A stretch of DNA of 16,252 bases from CBFGTA01 sp965651595 (GTDB taxonomy: Bacteria > Actinomycetota > Actinomycetes > S36-B12 > UBA10799). Under the pieces are notes generated by a model. That model did no database searches and was not told the DNA's origin. It saw only the letters and a list, made by a program, of their open reading frames with translations. Location of the stretch: contig CBFGTA010000049.1 of NCBI GenBank assembly GCA_965651595.1, positions 1 to 16,252 of the forward strand, in the 5' to 3' direction. Positions 13,267 through 16,252 of the stretch are shown here, piece by piece (the stretch's first letter is position 1; every line of letters begins with the position of its first letter). Position numbers and translations under genes: made by a program.

Positions 13267-15584
13267 GTTCGGGACGCACCGCTGTGGACACGGTGACTGC
13301 CGCCGGGCAGAACCCCGCTGCCGAGCAGCCCTACGCGGCGCTCGGGCTCAAGGACGATGAGTACCAGGCCATCCGCGAGATCCTTGGGCGTCGCCCGACC
13401 AGTGCCGAACTGGCGATGTACTCGGTGATGTGGTCGGAGCACTGTTCGTACAAGTCGAGCAAGGTGCATCTGCGGCAGTTCGGCCAGAAGGCGCCCCAGA
13501 CCGATGCCCTGCTGGTGGGAATCGGCGAGAACGCTGGCGTCGTTGACATAGGAGGCGGCTGGGCGGTCACCTTCAAGGTTGAAAGCCATAATCATCCGAG
13601 TTACGTCGAGCCCTACCAGGGCGCTGCCACCGGCGTGGGGGGAATCGTTCGCGACATCATTTCGATGGGTGCACGCCCTATCGCGGTCATGGATTCGCTG
13701 CGGTTCGGGCCCTTGGACGAACCGGACACGGCGCGGGTGCTGCCCGGCGTGGTGGCAGGAGTCGGCGGGTACGGCAATTGTCTGGGCCTGCCCAACATTG
13801 GCGGCGAAGTCGTGTTCGACCAGTCGTATCTGGGTAACCCGCTCGTCAACGCCTTGTGCGTGGGCGCCATGCGCCACCACGATGTTCATTTGGCTTCCGC
13901 CCGCGGCGTCGGCAACCAGGTGATCCTCTATGGTGCGCGCACCGGTGGCGACGGGATCGGCGGGGTGAGTGTGCTGGCGTCGGAGACGTTCGACGCGGAC
14001 GGACCAGCGAAGCGCCCGAGCGTGCAAGTGGGCGACCCATTCATGGAGAAACTGCTCATCGAATGCACCCTCGAGGTGCTGGCAGCGGGACTCGTCGAAG
14101 GAATTCAGGATCTGGGCGGGGCGGGAATTTCGTGTGCGACGAGCGAACTTGCCAGCAACGGCGATGGCGGCATGCATGTGTGGTTGGACCGAGTGCTGCT
14201 GCGCGATGCCACCTTGTCTCCGGAAGAAATCCTCATGAGCGAGTCGCAGGAACGCATGTGCGCCATCGTGGCGCCACACAACGTGGACGCGTTCCTCAAC
14301 ATTTGCGCCAAGTGGGAGGTCGAAGCGGTTGCCATCGGGGAAGTGACATCGTCGGGCCGACTCACGGTCGACTGGCACGGCGAGCGGATCGTCGATGTGC
14401 CACCGCGGTCAGTTGCCCACGACGGGCCTGTCTATCACCGGCCTTACGTCCGGCCCCCCAGCCAAGATGCACTCCAAGCGGATCGGTCCTCAACTCTGCC
14501 TCGCCCGGATCGAGACGAGCTCGGCGGCACGCTGCTGCAGTTGTTGGCCAGTCCCAATCTGGGTGACAAGGGGTGGATCACTGACCAGTACGACCGCTAC
14601 GTGCGCGGGAACACCGCGCTGGCCCAGCCCGATGACGCGGGCGTGGTGCGGGTGGATGAGACCACAGGCAGAGGAGTGGCATTGTCACTCGACGCTAATG
14701 GTCGCTTCGTGCGGCTCGACCCATACGCTGGCGCCCAGCTCGCCTTGGCGGAGGCCTACCGCAACGTCGCCGTCACCGGCGCAGTGCCGTTGGCCGTGAC
14801 CGATTGCCTCAACTTCGGTTCTCCAGAGGACCCACACGTCATGTGGCAGTTCGAGCGGGCAGTGACCGGCCTGGCGGACGGCTGCCTGCAGCTCGGCGTC
14901 CCGGTGACCGGCGGCAACGTGAGCTTTTACAACCAGACTGGAGACACGGCAATCCTGCCCACGCCGGTGGTTGGGGTTCTCGGGGTGTTCGACGATGTTG
15001 ATCGGCGCCTGCCGATGCGCTACTCGACCGACGGTGAACTGATCTATCTGCTCGGAGCCACACGCGACGAGTTCGATGGGTCGGCCTGGGCGGCGATCGT
15101 CCACGGGCACCTCGGAGGGGTTCCCCCGCAGGTGGATCTCGACGCCGAGAGAGTTCTCGCCGAGATCTTAATCGCGGGCAGTCGCGACGGAATGCTCTCC
15201 GCCGCCCACGACGTGTCCGATGGCGGGATAGCGGTGGCGATCGCGGAAATGGCGATGCGTTCGCAGCGGGGAGCGAGGCTATGGGTTCCCGACGGTGTCG
15301 ATCCGTTCGTGCACTGGTTCTCCGAATCGGCCGCGCGCGCGATTGTGGTGGTGCCACGCAGTGAAGAAATGCGCTTCACCGACATGCTCAAGGCACGCAA
15401 CTTCCCTCATGCCCGCATCGGCGTCGTGGATTCGCAACGCACGTCGGCGGTCGGGGAAGTGGCGCCCGAGAATCAGGAAGTGCTGTTCGGCGACGACTTC
15501 ACGTTCACCATCGGTGATTTACGCAGTGCTCATCAGCAGGCCTTCGCCGACTTCGCTCTTCAGCACGACCCGTCGCGAGATTGA
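13263..15584 (+). CDS. purL: Phosphoribosylformylglycinamidine synthase subunit PurL
   Basis: ATP-dependent synthetase subunit of FGAM synthase. 773 aa, the small form that needs separate PurS and PurQ. The fold is a duplicated PurM-like (AIR synthase) unit. In the first half lie MWSEHCSYKSSK (56-67) with His60, VESHNHPSYVEPYQGAATG (107-125), GARTGGDGIGG (224-234), QDLGGAGISCATSE (282-295) and SESQERM (326-332). The second half has TDCLNFGSPEDP (513-524), TGGNVSFYNQTG (549-560) and AAHDVSDGGIA (647-657). ATG 13263 overlaps the purQ stop by 4 bp and follows GGAGGTGG. An N-terminal tail of about 20 residues precedes the fold. No terminator is evident in the 49 bp between its stop and the iron box. 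Confidence 0.98.
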   Translation: MSSGRTAVDTVTAAGQNPAAEQPYAALGLKDDEYQAIREILGRRPTSAELAMYSVMWSEHCSYKSSKVHLRQFGQKAPQTDALLVGIGENAGVVDIGGGWAVTFKVESHNHPSYVEPYQGAATGVGGIVRDIISMGARPIAVMDSLRFGPLDEPDTARVLPGVVAGVGGYGNCLGLPNIGGEVVFDQSYLGNPLVNALCVGAMRHHDVHLASARGVGNQVILYGARTGGDGIGGVSVLASETFDADGPAKRPSVQVGDPFMEKLLIECTLEVLAAGLVEGIQDLGGAGISCATSELASNGDGGMHVWLDRVLLRDATLSPEEILMSESQERMCAIVAPHNVDAFLNICAKWEVEAVAIGEVTSSGRLTVDWHGERIVDVPPRSVAHDGPVYHRPYVRPPSQDALQADRSSTLPRPDRDELGGTLLQLLASPNLGDKGWITDQYDRYVRGNTALAQPDDAGVVRVDETTGRGVALSLDANGRFVRLDPYAGAQLALAEAYRNVAVTGAVPLAVTDCLNFGSPEDPHVMWQFERAVTGLADGCLQLGVPVTGGNVSFYNQTGDTAILPTPVVGVLGVFDDVDRRLPMRYSTDGELIYLLGATRDEFDGSAWAAIVHGHLGGVPPQVDLDAERVLAEILIAGSRDGMLSAAHDVSDGGIAVAIAEMAMRSQRGARLWVPDGVDPFVHWFSESAARAIVVVPRSEEMRFTDMLKARNFPHARIGVVDSQRTSAVGEVAPENQEVLFGDDFTFTIGDLRSAHQQAFADFALQHDPSRD

Positions 15585-15633
15585 TGCTGCCGAAATTCTG
15601 GGCCTGGCAGTTGTGGTCCCTCAAGGCGTGAAG

Positions 15634-15652
15634 TAAGGTTAGGCACACCTAA
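15634..15652. promoter_or_regulatory. DtxR/IdeR-type iron box
   Basis: TAAGGTTAGGCACACCTAA matches the established 19-bp DtxR/IdeR consensus TTAGGTTAGGCTAACCTAA at 16 positions. The arms TTAGG (15639-15643) and CCTAA (15648-15652) are perfect reverse complements. It lies 48 bp before the start of an iron-transporter lipoprotein and overlaps its likely -10. Known DtxR family action predicts repression by Fe(II)-loaded regulator. Confidence 0.88.
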
Positions 15653-15655
15653 GCT
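15650..15655 (+). promoter_or_regulatory. Candidate -10 (TAAGCT) of the iron-transporter gene
   Basis: TAAGCT fits TANNNT and is identical to the purC -10. Its first three bases are the last three of the iron box, so a bound regulator would block RNA polymerase. A start near 15662 leaves a leader of about 39 nt with a GGAGG ribosome binding site at 15690-15694. Confidence 0.5.
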
Positions 15656-15700
15656 CGAGAGAAGTTCTCGTGTGCCACACCTCAGCCTTGGAGGCCATCA

Positions 15701-16252
15701 GTGCGCGGAGTGCGCCGTATCGCAGCAGTCAGTGTGACCGCCATGTTGTCGTTGGGGGCTCTCGTCGCCTGTGGCGGCGGTTCGGGCTCCGAGGCCCTCG
15801 TCGTCTACTCGGGACGCAGCGAAGGGCTCGTGGGGCCAGTCATTGACCGGTTCACCGCGGAGACCGGAATTGCCGTGGATGTACGGTATGGCGATTCGGC
15901 GGCCATGTCGGCTCAGATCGCCGAAGAAGGCTCCAATACTAACGCGGACGTTTTCTACTCCCAGGACGCTGGTGCACTCGGTGCCCTGGCAGCGATTGGT
16001 GCCCTGGCTCCGTTGCCGACGACCGTCAGCGCCGATGTTCCCGCGGCCTACCGGACCGGTGACTGGGTCGGTGTCACGGCCCGCGCTCGCACCCTGGTGT
16101 ACAACTCCGACACCATCAATAATCCCCCGCGATCAGTGTTCGAGTTGACCGGTCCGCGGTACCGCGACCAGGTGGCCATCGCACCCACCAACGCGAGCTT
16201 CCAGTCGTTCGTGACCGCGATGCGGGAGATGGAAGGCGAAGATCGAACGAAG
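15701..16252 (+). CDS. Fe(III) ABC-transporter substrate-binding lipoprotein (3' part beyond window)
   Basis: First 184 residues of an extracellular solute-binding protein of the FbpA/FutA-like iron group, which captures ferric iron for an ABC importer. A basic N-terminus (MRGVRR), a hydrophobic core and the lipobox LVAC with Cys24 mark a lipoprotein anchored to the outside of the membrane. The mature part opens with ALVVYSGRSEGLVGPVIDRF (32-51), then VRYGDSAAM (61-69), NADVFYSQDAGAL (81-93) and GVTARARTLVYN (124-135), all typical of the group. GTG 15701 follows GGAGG by six bases. The upstream iron box supports an iron role over other anions or sugars. Later metal-ligand residues lie outside the window, as would any permease and ATPase genes. 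Confidence 0.9.
   Translation, partial: MRGVRRIAAVSVTAMLSLGALVACGGGSGSEALVVYSGRSEGLVGPVIDRFTAETGIAVDVRYGDSAAMSAQIAEEGSNTNADVFYSQDAGALGALAAIGALAPLPTTVSADVPAAYRTGDWVGVTARARTLVYNSDTINNPPRSVFELTGPRYRDQVAIAPTNASFQSFVTAMREMEGEDRTK

Noticed and set aside
13038..14378. 446-codon minus-strand frame over purQ/purL
   Set aside because: Shadow of two coupled genes with full family motifs on the plus strand. Its translation matches no family I recognise.
15585..15633. Intrinsic terminator after purL
   Set aside because: Only a weak CTGCC/GGCAG pairing with a long loop and no T-run.
1..16252. tRNA, rRNA, CRISPR array, insertion sequence or prophage genes
   Set aside because: No cloverleaf-like, ribosomal, repeat-spacer, transposase or phage-like sequence was recognised by eye.

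Overview
This GC-rich window looks like a chromosomal piece of an actinobacterium. It shows GTG starts with GGAGG-type ribosome binding sites, leaderless-type promoters, the PurS/PurQ/small-PurL form of FGAM synthase, and a DtxR/IdeR-type iron box. The order purA ... purD-purB ... purC ... purS-purQ-purL also resembles the extended purine cluster of high-GC Gram-positives. I cannot name the genus from sequence alone.

Layout. 1-54: tandem 18-bp repeats. 61-1719: O-antigen ligase/polymerase-like membrane protein. 1992-3020: LacI-family regulator. 3021-3251: control region with direct repeats, a -10 and a perfect hairpin. 3252-4535: purA. 4617-6044: class III aminotransferase, whose ribosome binding site lies in a decaying 13-bp repeat. 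6131-8895: purD-purB, overlapping by 4 bp. 8912-10207 (minus): alpha/beta-hydrolase. 10321-11238: purC. 11229-12074: YrhK-like membrane protein overlapping purC. 12106-12253: a structured leader. 12254-15584: purS-purQ-purL, coupled by 4-bp overlaps. 15634-15652: iron box. 15701-16252: start of an Fe(III) ABC-transporter lipoprotein, cut by the window edge.

Function. PurD (GAR synthetase), PurSQL (FGAM synthase), PurC (SAICAR synthetase) and PurB (adenylosuccinate lyase, used twice) are steps of the IMP pathway. PurA and PurB convert IMP to AMP. PurF, PurN/T, PurM, PurE/K and PurH are not in the window. The aminotransferase, hydrolase and YrhK-like gene are passengers of unknown relation to purines. 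The LacI-family gene just upstream of purA is a plausible but unproven local regulator.

No wholly new system is evident. The best second-look items are the shared GCTARGCTT / 6 nt / GTG leaderless layout of purD and purC, the two-hairpin purSQL leader with a 31-codon ORF ending in a loop, the direct repeats and hairpin before purA, tandem repeats that carry Shine-Dalgarno-like sequence next to start codons, and the strong iron box after purL.
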